64,000 bases of DNA from Mucilaginibacter agri (lineage in GTDB: Bacteria > Bacteroidota > Bacteroidia > Sphingobacteriales > Sphingobacteriaceae): NCBI RefSeq assembly GCF_009928685.1, contig NZ_WWEO01000045.1:930001-994000 (forward strand), read 5' to 3'. Shown here in pieces: positions 7,263-15,947 of this stretch (position 1 is its first letter; each line of letters starts with the position of its first letter). The translations under genes were made by a program, and so were the position numbers. Below the pieces are notes generated by a model that made no database searches, was not told where the DNA came from, and saw only the letters and a program-made list of their open reading frames with translations.

Positions 7263-8195
7263 ATGAATAATGTGCCACATATTTTGGATACCGTAAACCT
7301 GAGCAAAGCCGCCAATTTGCAGACTCTGGTAGAGAACAGAACCTTTTACACGCTGGAAAGCTGCGAACTGAATGTATTTGAAACCTATACCGAATCGTAC
7401 CAGGTGCCACTTACCTTTAATGATTTTGTGATTACGAGTATGCTGCGGGGTAAAAAAGTAATGCACTTGTTTGATAAGCATGGCTTTGATTACTTTCCGG
7501 GCCAAACAGTTATTGTGCCACCGGCATCAACCATGCGTATAGATTTTCCGGAAGCATCTGGCGACAACCCAACACAGTGTATTGCATTAGCCATAGATCA
7601 GGTACAGATCAGCAAAACGATAAACTACCTTAATGAATTTTTTCCGAAAGAAGGAAGCGGTGGTAAATGGTTGCTAAATTATGATGAGTACCATTTTTAT
7701 AACAACGAAGAGATAGCCTACCTCATAAACAAGGTAATTCGCATTTGTTCAGAGAGGTCGCAGGAGAAGGATATACTAGCCGATCTGACCTTGAAAGAGC
7801 TAATGGTACGCATTATGCAAACTCAAAACCTAAAAGTGCTAAATGAAGAAAACAGCACAACGCACAACCCAATGGCCTATGTTGTGAGCTACATCAAAGC
7901 CAATTTGGGTGAAAAGATCAACATTAACAAGCTTAGTGATAAAGCATGCATGAGTAAGGCCACCTTTTACCGTTTATTTAAGCGGGAATTAGGTATTAGC
8001 CCCAATGACTATATTTTAGCCGAGAAGATGAATAAAGCAAAACAGCTACTGGCTAATCCACAAGCAAAAGTAACCGCTGTAAGCTATGAACTTGGTTTTG
8101 TTGACACCAATTATTTTATCCGCGCATTTAAAAAACTAGTAGGCGTCACCCCCGGCAACTATCACCTACAAGCACAACAGGTTCATCTATCCTGA
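7263..8195 (+). CDS. AraC-family transcriptional regulator of the aldehyde/alcohol dehydrogenase operon
   Basis: Protein of 310 residues. The N-terminal half is an AraC_N-type sensor domain (cupin-like; LRGKKVMHLFD and FPGQTVIVPPAS strands). The C-terminal 100 residues hold two helix-turn-helix units (INKLSDKACMSKATFYRLFK, then VSYELGFVDTNYFIRAFKK), ending in the usual GVTPGNYH segment. I chose the ATG at 7263 because the in-frame TTG at 7230 overlaps the promoter-like TATATTTG. It is transcribed away from the ALDH-ADH-DUF779 operon, the usual arrangement for a local activator. The effector is unknown; an aldehyde or alcohol is a reasonable guess. Confidence 0.88.
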   Translation: MNNVPHILDTVNLSKAANLQTLVENRTFYTLESCELNVFETYTESYQVPLTFNDFVITSMLRGKKVMHLFDKHGFDYFPGQTVIVPPASTMRIDFPEASGDNPTQCIALAIDQVQISKTINYLNEFFPKEGSGGKWLLNYDEYHFYNNEEIAYLINKVIRICSERSQEKDILADLTLKELMVRIMQTQNLKVLNEENSTTHNPMAYVVSYIKANLGEKININKLSDKACMSKATFYRLFKRELGISPNDYILAEKMNKAKQLLANPQAKVTAVSYELGFVDTNYFIRAFKKLVGVTPGNYHLQAQQVHLS

Positions 8196-8542
8196 AATAG
8201 GTAATATCCTCTGTAAAATTAATTCCACTTTCGCCAGCACGTTGTATAACAAGTAGGTTATTTAGTGAATTTGAATTACGAAGAAATAAATTTAATTTCG
8301 GAAGGCTGGAAAAACTCTGCTCTGATATCAACCGTGAGAAATAGTCTCCTATGCAATAAAACAGGCTATGCGACGGAACTGTTCCTTATGCGTTTCTCTT
8401 AGCCCAAATAAACCACCTTGCTATTGCTGCCGGGAAGGACAATTAAAATCCTACCCAGTTCTTGCTGATACAGAACCGATACTCGGTATCGAAAAAGCCC
8501 CCAATCTTATGCTCGTTTTCCGAAACCAATTTAAGAACCGAC
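8196..8542. other. 347-bp intergenic region before the beta-helix lipoprotein gene
   Basis: Open frames here are short and unconvincing. A small hairpin (CGATAC-TCG-GTATCG, 8477-8491) followed by five A lies 52 bp before the next gene. I see no clear TAnnTTTG box and no tRNA. Confidence 0.4.
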
Positions 8543-10261
8543 ATGATAAGAAATTTAAAGATGTTGGCCTTTATGGCCATACTTGTTATCACAGCATGTA
8601 AGAAAAATGAGCTGATTACCAGCCAACCAGAAAGTTCAAAAGCTGGGGCTGCCGTTATGGCCACCACTAATGTAAGCGCAATGGCTGTAACAGCTACTTA
8701 CTACATTGACGCAGTAAATGGCAAAGATAGCTTTGACGGAAAGAGCCCCGCAACGGCTTGGAGAACGATTACTAAAGTAAACCAAACCACGTTTCAGCCC
8801 GGAAACGTTATACTCTTTAAATGTGGGCAGAGCTGGACCAATCGCCTTCACCCTTTAGGATCGGGCACCAACGGTAGTCCAATCGTTATTGGCCGGTATG
8901 GAGATACCACGCTTCGCGCACCCTTGATACAGGGAGGCGGCAACAACACCAGTACAATTTATTTGTATAACCAAGCTTACTGGGAAATTAATGATATCGA
9001 AGTAACCAATTTCAGCAGCACCGAAGAGGGCCAAACCCTGGATGCCTGGGAATCTAACAATCAATCTTACTACGCAAACGGGAATCTGCCAGATCGTTTA
9101 GATAATTCATCTAACCATTCTATGCGTTTGGGGATATTGATACAGGCACAGGACAAAGGATCGGTTAATCATATTTATCTGCGTAACGTTCTGGTTCACG
9201 GCGTTAATGGAAAATTGGATGCTACGGATGATACTAAATATAATGGCGGCATTTACTTCAATATTACGGGAACCAGCACGCCTACGTACTTCAACGACAT
9301 TTTGATTGATCGATGTACTGTTCGGGATGTTGACCGTACGGGGCTGTTCTTCGGCTCAACCTGGAAAGACCGAACTTTGACTGATCCTGGAAACTGGCAG
9401 CCGTCACTTGGCGTAATTGTACGAAACTCTTATTTCACCAGATCCGGAGCCAACGCCCTTATTATCCGGGTAACCGATCACGCGCTGATTGAACGTAATC
9501 TTTTTGATCACTGTGCCATTAAAGGCAGCGGGAATGCGGCATTCGCTTTTTCTTCCGATTACGCGAAATTTCAATACAACGAATGCCGGTACACCAAGGC
9601 AAATAAAGGCGATGATGATGCAGGTGGCCTCGACGCAGACTTCTATTGCAAAAACACTATCATCCAATATAACTATCTACACAATAATGATTTTGGGCTT
9701 TTAATTACCGGAGGAGGTTTCGCGACCAGTTTTAACGATGGCACGCAGGTAAAGTTTAATATTATTGAGAAAGATGGAACCGTTCAACAACATGATGGTC
9801 ATGCATTTATGATGAGGATATCCGGATCAGCTACCAATACGCTCATCTATAACAACGTAATCGATATAGGTCCAAGCCAAACTGGTGTGGCTCTTACCTG
9901 GCAAAAGAGCTGGAATGGTAAAACACCCAGCAACACCACATATTATAATAACATTTACGATAACGGCGGCACAGGCTCTACGTTCGAAATATCCCAGGGC
10001 AGTAATACGAAGTTTGATTATAATGCATTTTACAGGAATGCCGCGGCACGCCAACCAACCCAAGTCCATCCCATTAACGGGGATGTTAAGTTTGTAAATC
10101 CAGGTTCTGGCAATCCCGCCGGGTTTAAACTTAAAGCTGGTTCGGTAGCGCTGGGCGCAGGAGTTATTATTCCGAATAGCGGGGCTAAAGATTATTTTGG
10201 CAATCCAATTTCGCCAACATCCGCACCAAATGTGGGCGCTTACAATGGTAAGGGACTATAG
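8543..10261 (+). CDS. Right-handed beta-helix surface lipoprotein
   Basis: Exported lipoprotein of 572 residues. It begins MIRNLKMLAFMAILVITAC with lipobox ITAC at C19, followed by charged and Ser-rich linker sequence. The mature part opens with YYIDAVNGKDSFDGKSPATAW, the usual first strand of pectate-lyase-like and Ig-like-fold-associated beta-helix proteins. It continues with repeating N-x-I/V-x-x-N/D rungs (for example IIQYNYLHNND, NTLIYNNVIDIG). Such folds occur in polysaccharide lyases, GH28-like hydrolases and adhesins; I see no definite catalytic Lys/Arg or Asp set, so no reaction is assigned. I chose the ATG at 8543 over the longer frame from 8462 because it gives a clean lipoprotein signal. 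It stands alone and ends at a strong terminator. Confidence 0.8.
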   Translation: MIRNLKMLAFMAILVITACKKNELITSQPESSKAGAAVMATTNVSAMAVTATYYIDAVNGKDSFDGKSPATAWRTITKVNQTTFQPGNVILFKCGQSWTNRLHPLGSGTNGSPIVIGRYGDTTLRAPLIQGGGNNTSTIYLYNQAYWEINDIEVTNFSSTEEGQTLDAWESNNQSYYANGNLPDRLDNSSNHSMRLGILIQAQDKGSVNHIYLRNVLVHGVNGKLDATDDTKYNGGIYFNITGTSTPTYFNDILIDRCTVRDVDRTGLFFGSTWKDRTLTDPGNWQPSLGVIVRNSYFTRSGANALIIRVTDHALIERNLFDHCAIKGSGNAAFAFSSDYAKFQYNECRYTKANKGDDDAGGLDADFYCKNTIIQYNYLHNNDFGLLITGGGFATSFNDGTQVKFNIIEKDGTVQQHDGHAFMMRISGSATNTLIYNNVIDIGPSQTGVALTWQKSWNGKTPSNTTYYNNIYDNGGTGSTFEISQGSNTKFDYNAFYRNAAARQPTQVHPINGDVKFVNPGSGNPAGFKLKAGSVALGAGVIIPNSGAKDYFGNPISPTSAPNVGAYNGKGL

Positions 10262-10283
10262 GTTTCCAATTTGACAAGCTTAC

Positions 10284-10320
10284 AAAAGACCTGTAAATAT
10301 TCACTTTACAGGTCTTTTGC
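10284..10320. terminator. Bidirectional terminator between beta-helix gene and response-regulator gene
   Basis: A perfect 14-bp stem (AAAAGACCTGTAAA with TTTACAGGTCTTTT) has a 7-nt loop and lies between two convergent genes. The A-run on one side and T-run on the other fit termination in both directions. Confidence 0.9.
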
Positions 10321-10398
10321 TTTTCTCTGAAATTAGTAACCGTAAAGGATAAATAAAAAGAACTCAAAACGTTTAAATTCAAAGCCAGGGCTACTTAG

Positions 10399-11094
10399 TT
10401 AATGTTTTTCTACTAAAGAATATCCCTGACCACGGCTGTTAACGATATCTACAACTGAACTTTCTTTGAAAAACTTACGCAAGCGGGTAATGTAAACATC
10501 CATACTCCTTGCTGTAAACGGAGTATCTTCACCCCAAAGCTTCGTCAGAGCAATCCGGCGATCGAGCAATTGGTTTTTATTCTGTAATAGCAACAATAGC
10601 AAATCGGCTTCACGCTGAGATAGCCCGAAAATCTTTGATTTATAATGTAATTCTTGTTGTTGGGGATAAAAAAGAAACTCTCCAATCAAAAATTCTTTTG
10701 CCACCAGCACAGGAACTTTTTCTACACGCCTGCGCACAAGGGCTTTAAGCCGTAGAATCAATTCTTCCATGCTGAATGGTTTTTTTAAATAATCATCGGC
10801 ACCAAGTTCAAGGCCTTTCAAAACATCTTCGGTTTGTGTTCGGGCAGTTAAAAAGATCAGGGGAACCTCATCATCAACCAATCTGATATCAGCCACTAGC
10901 GAAAACCCATCTTTTCGTGGCATCATCACATCTATTACGCATACATCTGGTTTCATGGCTTTAAACATGCCCCATCCTTCAACCCCATTATTGGCTATCG
11001 AGATATGGAAACCTCTTTTTTCAAGAGATTCTTTAACAATGGCTGCTAAAACGGATTCATCTTCCACCAGAAGTACTTGTATATTTTCTGTCAT
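10399..11094 (-). CDS. OmpR/PhoB-family response regulator
   Basis: Protein of 231 residues: a receiver domain with acidic pair E11/D12, phospho-acceptor D55 (CVIDVMMPRKDG), T83 (FLTART) and K105 (KKPF), then a winged-helix DNA-binding domain with the usual alpha-loop (RSMDVYITRLRKFF) and C-terminal hairpin (VNSRGQGYSLV). Its start overlaps the stop of the sensor kinase gene by 4 bp (ATGA), so the two are translated together. Regulators of this class bind direct repeats with a period of about 10-11 bp. Such a repeat lies in the promoter region upstream of the pair, which also faces a TlpA-like gene that may be a target. Confidence 0.95.
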   Translation of the reverse strand: MTENIQVLLVEDESVLAAIVKESLEKRGFHISIANNGVEGWGMFKAMKPDVCVIDVMMPRKDGFSLVADIRLVDDEVPLIFLTARTQTEDVLKGLELGADDYLKKPFSMEELILRLKALVRRRVEKVPVLVAKEFLIGEFLFYPQQQELHYKSKIFGLSQREADLLLLLLQNKNQLLDRRIALTKLWGEDTPFTARSMDVYITRLRKFFKESSVVDIVNSRGQGYSLVEKH

Positions 11095-12437
11095 GAGTTA
11101 AAAAATAAAGTAAACGTTGTCCCGTTACCAGGTTTACTGGCAACCTCAATTCTCCCTTTAAGGCTACCTACTAGTTGTTTTACATACGCAAGACCAATAC
11201 CATATCCCTTAATCTCGTGAACATCGCCCGTTGGCACCCGATAAAACTTGTCGAATATATAAGGTAAGTACTCCGCTGCGATACCCGGCCCACGGTCGCT
11301 CACCTGTAATTGCCAGCTTTTAGGATATTGCCGGGCTCGAACCTCTATTTCAGGGTCCCCGTTTGCATATTTAATGGCATTTTCTATCAAGTTAGTCAAA
11401 ATAATACCAAGCATATATCTGTCGGTAAAAACACTAATTGGTTCATCTCCAATATCGACTTGTATATTACCCCCCTTACCAATTGAGAGGCCGGTAACTA
11501 CCTGTTGGATAATGTCCTGTAGCAGCACAAGTTCCCGCTTCGGTTCTTGCATACCCAAATCGGCTCTGGTGAAATTCACGATACGTTCAATATTGGCATC
11601 CATATTTTCAATAACGCCGGCATTGATCTGTAGGTAACCTGCGAGAGAGGCTGGATTTTCTGCCGCGCCAAAACTGGACAGTGCTTCGTTAGAAGTTTTC
11701 AGTATACTTAAGGGAGTGCGTAGCTCATGAGAAATATTGTTAATAAAATCGGTTTTCATAGTGTCAAGGCGGGCTTGACGCTTGATAATGACCCACATAT
11801 AAAATAGACTTCCGGCAGATAATAAAATCAGCAAAGAAGATATAAGTGCCGGAAATAGATTAAGCCTAAGTAAATATGCCTGTGGGTGCATAGCTATCGC
11901 TTTAATTGTAACTGGATCCTTATAAAAATTAACCGCTGCGGCTATCTCGCCAACCGGAACGCGACTCCCCCGAGCTATCGAAAGATGGAACTGTTCGGTA
12001 ATCTGATTCCGTAGCAACTCCTGATGAAACAACCGACTCAGCGTATCGAGATTAAGTGGTTTATGCTTTTGCTGGGACAACAATCTCGACACCAGCGTTC
12101 TAATCTCACGAAGATGAATTTCATCTACTGCTACGGTTGTAAATTCTGCACTGAAACGTCTTTTAGAACTTGGTGTATCCAATGCGAGCGGATCCTGGCT
12201 TGGCAGTGTCCGTTGCATAAATGTAAGGCTGGGTTGCTTATACTGCAGCGACGTAGGAAGTTTGTTTTGCGCTAGTTGATATTCATCTATACTTTGCCGA
12301 AGCGCATAATTGGCTGATGCAATAAAATTTGTTCTTGAAACTTGAAAATTATAGTACACCCAGTATAGCTGACATGCAATAATAAGGCCCGCAGTAAGCG
12401 CCGCAATAAGAAAAACAAACTTTAGCCTCTTTTTCAT
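11091..12437 (-). CDS. Transmembrane sensor histidine kinase
   Basis: Protein of 448 residues with membrane segments at about 7-27 and 194-217 enclosing a periplasmic sensor of roughly 165 residues that I do not recognise. There is no clear HAMP domain. The cytoplasmic part has the phospho-acceptor H237 (NNISHELRTP), N-box (NLIENAIKYAN), G1 box (DRGPGIA) and G2 box (GYGIGLAYV). The partner response regulator follows with a 4-bp overlap. Its putative -7 box ends only 8 bp before the ATG, so the transcript may be nearly leaderless. The signal is unknown; divergence from a TlpA-like thioredoxin gene hints at redox or envelope stress. Confidence 0.93.
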   Translation of the reverse strand: MKKRLKFVFLIAALTAGLIIACQLYWVYYNFQVSRTNFIASANYALRQSIDEYQLAQNKLPTSLQYKQPSLTFMQRTLPSQDPLALDTPSSKRRFSAEFTTVAVDEIHLREIRTLVSRLLSQQKHKPLNLDTLSRLFHQELLRNQITEQFHLSIARGSRVPVGEIAAAVNFYKDPVTIKAIAMHPQAYLLRLNLFPALISSLLILLSAGSLFYMWVIIKRQARLDTMKTDFINNISHELRTPLSILKTSNEALSSFGAAENPASLAGYLQINAGVIENMDANIERIVNFTRADLGMQEPKRELVLLQDIIQQVVTGLSIGKGGNIQVDIGDEPISVFTDRYMLGIILTNLIENAIKYANGDPEIEVRARQYPKSWQLQVSDRGPGIAAEYLPYIFDKFYRVPTGDVHEIKGYGIGLAYVKQLVGSLKGRIEVASKPGNGTTFTLFFNS

Positions 12438-12444
12438 AGCATTG

Positions 12445-12452
12445 CAAAACTA
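12445..12452 (-). promoter_or_regulatory. -7 box for the sensor kinase/response regulator operon
   Basis: On the minus strand it reads TAGTTTTG, matching TAnnTTTG and identical to the box of the divergent gene at 12537. Transcription would begin at or next to the start codon at 12437. Confidence 0.4.
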
Positions 12453-12478
12453 CCTAATAAAGACTAACAAAAGTTGAC

Positions 12479-12498
12479 GTTAACACTTGTTAACACTA
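12479..12498. promoter_or_regulatory. Direct repeat, candidate binding site for the OmpR-type regulator
   Basis: Two copies of GTTAACACT stand head to tail with a 10-bp period, centred between two identical divergent TAGTTTTG boxes. Tandem repeats one helical turn apart are the standard target of OmpR/PhoB regulators. Each copy contains the palindrome GTTAAC. Confidence 0.5.
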
Positions 12499-12536
12499 GC
12501 GTTTATACTTTTAACTTTTCCGAACTGTACAGTTTT

Positions 12537-12544
12537 TAGTTTTG
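12537..12544 (+). promoter_or_regulatory. -7 box for the TlpA-like gene
   Basis: TAGTTTTG matches TAnnTTTG and gives a leader of about 15 nt before the ATG at 12567. An AAAGG stretch 5 bp before the ATG could act as a weak ribosome binding site. Confidence 0.42.
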
Positions 12545-12566
12545 CTTAGGTAAAACTAAAGGTATT

Positions 12567-13268
12567 ATGAAAAAGAAGGATTTAGTAAAGCTGTTGGTGG
12601 TTTGTATGCTCTGGTTGCCAATAACAGTTTGTGCACAGCAGATGAATGTTAGCAAATTCATTTTGCCCGATGGAATGTCGATATCGCGAGATAAACTGGA
12701 CAGCGTAAGGAAAGCCTGGAACGGCGAAAGAATTATGTTTCAGCATAATGAAGAAGATGATAAAAACCATGTAATGCATCTTGTACGTCTGACACCCGAA
12801 ATGGGCAAAATGCTGCAAGAAGAGGATGAGAAACGCCAGCACGCCATGAAGGCGATGATTGGCCAGCCAGCTCCGGCCTTCTCGCTCAAGGATCTGAATG
12901 GAAAATTCCAGTCGCTGGCTGCACTTAAAGGTAAAGTTGTTGTATTGAATTTTTGGTTCACCAGTTGCCCGCCATGCCTGCAGGAAATGCCATCACTCAA
13001 TGATTTAGTTAAACGGTACAAGGACAATGATGTAGTATTTCTCGCTTTAACATTTAACAATGAGCGCGATGTAAGGGAATTTCTTAACGATCATGCGTTT
13101 GCTTACACCATACTTCCATCATCGCGCCAGATTGATAAAAAATATCAGATAACTTTATGGCCCACCAGTTTTATAATCGGCCGCGATGGTAATGTGAGCG
13201 CGGCTATTAATTTCTCTGAAAATGTTGAATCAACACTCTCAGCCGGAATAGACATTGCGTTGAAATAG
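12567..13268 (+). CDS. Exported TlpA/ResA-like thioredoxin-fold oxidoreductase
   Basis: Periplasmic thiol-disulfide protein of 233 residues. A signal peptide (about 1-24, ending VCAQ) precedes a roughly 75-residue N-terminal region, then an AhpC-TSA/Redoxin-type thioredoxin domain opening with IGQPAPAFSLKDLNG. The active-site motif is C134-P-P-C137 (FTSCPPC) and the cis-proline is P199 (LWPTSFI). Relatives reduce disulfides in exported proteins, including cytochrome c apoproteins. No cytochrome assembly gene is nearby, so the substrate is open. Divergent transcription from the two-component pair, with the tandem repeat between, suggests regulation by that system. Confidence 0.9.
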   Translation: MKKKDLVKLLVVCMLWLPITVCAQQMNVSKFILPDGMSISRDKLDSVRKAWNGERIMFQHNEEDDKNHVMHLVRLTPEMGKMLQEEDEKRQHAMKAMIGQPAPAFSLKDLNGKFQSLAALKGKVVVLNFWFTSCPPCLQEMPSLNDLVKRYKDNDVVFLALTFNNERDVREFLNDHAFAYTILPSSRQIDKKYQITLWPTSFIIGRDGNVSAAINFSENVESTLSAGIDIALK

Positions 13269-13291
13269 GCGCAGACAATAAAAGTAACCGG

Positions 13292-13320
13292 GAAGCAGCC
13301 TCATTGCTGTGAAGCTGCTT
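13292..13320. terminator. Weak hairpin between convergent TlpA-like and Crp-like genes
   Basis: AAGCAGC pairs with GCTGCTT across a 14-nt loop in the 79-bp gap between two convergent genes. The stem is short and lacks a long T-run, so termination is possible rather than certain. Confidence 0.3.
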
Positions 13321-13347
13321 TCTGGAATACCCGCTCCACGGCCTCGT

Positions 13348-13911
13348 TTATCTTGAATATAGCCTGCTCAATGTTTCTCTGCTAACACCCAGATACTCGG
13401 CTATGTACTTTTTCGGGATTCTTTGCATCAAATGCGGGTAAAGCCGGCCAAACTCTTCATAACGGTCCTGTGGCGTGGCTGATAAAAGTGAAATTATCCG
13501 TTGTTGCAAAGCAACATAGCCCTTGGTGAGTTTTACTCTAAAAAAATGTTCCATTTTATGAAGATCGACAGACAATTTCTCCCGTCCATCAAGAGTGGTA
13601 CACAGCACCTCAGCATCTTCCATGCACAGAATATATAATGTAGCTATTGATCGGTTGAAATAGGCTTGATAATCGGCCATCCACCAATTTTCTCCTGCAA
13701 ACTGTATAATATGGTCTTTCCCCTCCTTATCCAAGTAAAACATCCTGAATACACCCGTCAGAATCAAATATTCGTGGTTGGCTACATCCCCTTCCTGAAC
13801 TAAGAACTGATGTTTTCTTACCCGCTTGAGCGTGAAAAACGTTTTAATGTGATCAAATTCCTCGTCGCTTAGCGAAATTATTTCTTCTATGTGTTTTCTA
13901 AGTTTATCCAT
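13348..13911 (-). CDS. Crp/Fnr-family cyclic-nucleotide-binding-domain regulator
   Basis: Protein of 187 residues. The N-terminal cupin-like domain has the usual F-L-V-Q-E-G-D and L-T-G-V-F-R-M-F-Y strands, followed by a long dimerisation helix and a C-terminal HTH (IPKKYIAEYLGVSRETLSRLYSR). Proteins of this length and type are abundant in Bacteroidetes. They usually lack the residues needed for cAMP, so the ligand is unknown. I start at the internal ATG (MDKLRK) because it matches the usual family start; the ATG 15 bp upstream at 13926 is also possible. It stands alone, transcribed toward the TlpA-like gene. No target can be inferred. Confidence 0.82.
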   Translation of the reverse strand: MDKLRKHIEEIISLSDEEFDHIKTFFTLKRVRKHQFLVQEGDVANHEYLILTGVFRMFYLDKEGKDHIIQFAGENWWMADYQAYFNRSIATLYILCMEDAEVLCTTLDGREKLSVDLHKMEHFFRVKLTKGYVALQQRIISLLSATPQDRYEEFGRLYPHLMQRIPKKYIAEYLGVSRETLSRLYSR

Positions 13912-14095
13912 GATAACCAATCCCATTTTCGATAAAATTGGAGAAAATCAAGTGGATGAGATAAAAAAGTTCAAAATTTTTGTTTTATAGAACATTACGA
14001 TCCGCACTCTAAAACGTTACTCAGCTAACACTATTTAAGTTGATGATTTATTTTATTCTCATTTTATTGGGTAGTCCTGGCTATAATCCTATTAT

Positions 14096-15922
14096 TCATT
14101 TCACTTCGTCGAGAATAGGTTTGGCAACAAAAGTTAAAGTCTTAAGCGGTTTTAACAGATCGAACACCACAATCTCATTGTGCCCCATTTTTAACCACTC
14201 TGCCGGAACATAGAGCGTTTGCTGAGGACCAATGTTCCAATAACGACCTAGGTTATGTCCATTAACCCAAACAACACCTTTACCCCATCCGCTCATATCA
14301 AGGTAGGTGTCGCTCAGTGTGTTGAGGGTAAAATTACCTTTTTGTATTGTTGGCGCTTTGAAAGTGTCATTCTGCTCCCCCAATTTCAGTTGGCTCAGGC
14401 TCTCAAAAGGAAGTTTATACATCATCCAACCCTTCAATTCTTGCTGATTGAACGATACAGCTTCGGTGATACCCTTTTTATTTTCCAGCAAATATTTACC
14501 AAAATTAATCCGGCCCAGGTTCTCAACAAGAATATCAAGCGTTACCATCCCCTTGGGTAGTGTTAGGTTCATACTATCCTGATTTAGCCGCCGGTCAAGC
14601 GTGCCAATAGTGCGGCCGTTAATCATCACAACCGCATAATCCTTGAGACCGTTTATATGAAGTTTACCTGCTCTGCCACCCTGAATATTTGTTCTATAAA
14701 GCACGAATCCATAATCCTGATGCAAATCTTCAAAGGTCATCGGTTTTAAATTACTAATGTCGGAGGACAAATAATCCAATACGGAAACCGACTGGTTTAA
14801 TTTTACTGCGGGGATGACAACAGCAGGTTTAGCAGCCGGTATTGCCGGCAATACGGTACCTGGCGGCAGATGGTTTTTAATAACCTGCCGGAAGGCCATA
14901 AATTTAGGGGTTGGATTTCCAGCCTCATCTAACGGCGCGTCATAGTCATAACTGCTCACTTGGGGTTCAAAGGGGGTGCCATCCTTAAAGTTTGCGCCGT
15001 TCATAAAACCGCGCGTGGTTCCGCCATGAAACATGTACATATTGATAGAAATGCCAGCAGCCAAAACAGAGTCGAGATGAATTGCATATTGTTCTGCAGG
15101 TACAGTGTGATGTTTGGTTCCCCACCAGTCAAACCATGCGGGATACCATTCTGCAATATAATAAGGCCCTCTCCCTCCGTGATTATCGTTAATAAGCTTT
15201 TTTATTTTAGCCGGATTATCAACACCATTAATTGCGGCTAATAATCCTGGTAAATGGCCTGCTTCAATAGCATCCGCCGGATCGCAGGTGTAGAGCAAAC
15301 CGTCGAAACCGGCTTCCTTAAACATCTTTTGGTTAACAGCGAGATACTCTTTATCACTGCCGTAAGACCCGTACTCATTTTCAATTTGCACCATCAGAAT
15401 ATTTCCACCATGATTAACCTGAAGTGGTGCAAGTCGTTTTCCAACTTCCCTTATATAGGCTTCATACTCTTTCAAATATTGTGTTTCCTTACTTCGCACT
15501 TCCAGTCCTTTTTCATTTTGAAGCCAGTAAGGGTAACCACCAAACTCCCATTCGGCGCACACATAGGGGCTGGGCCGAAGAATCACCCACAATCCTTCCT
15601 CTTTCGCAATTTTTACAAATTCAGCAATGTCGTTATTACCTTCAAAATCAAATTTACCTTTTTGAGGTTCATGTAAATTCCAGAAAACATAGGTACCGAT
15701 GGTGTTAAGTCCCATCGCTTTTGCCATTTTCATTCGGGCCCGCCATGCTTCACGCGGGATTCGTGGATAATGCATCTCCCCGCTGATCATTTGAAACGGC
15801 TTCCCGTCGAGCAAAAAAACGGAATCGGCCAACGCGAATGTATGCTTTACTCCCTGAGCCTGGGTGTTGAAGACTGCAAAAAGCAGCCAAAGGATCAGTG
15901 CACGTTTGATATTCGTTGTCAT
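14096..15922 (-). CDS. GH35 beta-galactosidase, exported (PUL 1)
   Basis: Retaining exo-beta-galactosidase of 608 residues. A signal peptide (about 1-22, ending TQAQ) precedes the catalytic TIM barrel, with acid/base E183 (IENEYGSYG) and nucleophile E258 (YIAEWYPAWFDWWG). The C-terminal 250 residues are beta-sandwich domains with galactose-binding-like folds, including the closing WVNGHNLGRYWNIGPQQTLYVP motif common to this family. It is the last gene of the minus operon SusC-SusD-GH30-GH2-GH35, 25 bp after the GH2 gene. A close paralogue lies at 59746-61581 in PUL 2, with the same residue numbering around both catalytic Glu. The linkage preference (beta-1,3, 1,4 or 1,6) cannot be read from sequence. 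Confidence 0.93.
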   Translation of the reverse strand: MTTNIKRALILWLLFAVFNTQAQGVKHTFALADSVFLLDGKPFQMISGEMHYPRIPREAWRARMKMAKAMGLNTIGTYVFWNLHEPQKGKFDFEGNNDIAEFVKIAKEEGLWVILRPSPYVCAEWEFGGYPYWLQNEKGLEVRSKETQYLKEYEAYIREVGKRLAPLQVNHGGNILMVQIENEYGSYGSDKEYLAVNQKMFKEAGFDGLLYTCDPADAIEAGHLPGLLAAINGVDNPAKIKKLINDNHGGRGPYYIAEWYPAWFDWWGTKHHTVPAEQYAIHLDSVLAAGISINMYMFHGGTTRGFMNGANFKDGTPFEPQVSSYDYDAPLDEAGNPTPKFMAFRQVIKNHLPPGTVLPAIPAAKPAVVIPAVKLNQSVSVLDYLSSDISNLKPMTFEDLHQDYGFVLYRTNIQGGRAGKLHINGLKDYAVVMINGRTIGTLDRRLNQDSMNLTLPKGMVTLDILVENLGRINFGKYLLENKKGITEAVSFNQQELKGWMMYKLPFESLSQLKLGEQNDTFKAPTIQKGNFTLNTLSDTYLDMSGWGKGVVWVNGHNLGRYWNIGPQQTLYVPAEWLKMGHNEIVVFDLLKPLKTLTFVAKPILDEVK

Positions 15923-15947
15923 GTATATAAGTAGGATATTATTAATT

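Noticed and set aside
8368..8667. Short overlapping frames on both strands before and at the start of the beta-helix gene
   Set aside because: They overlap each other and the lipoprotein signal, and show no recognisable motif.
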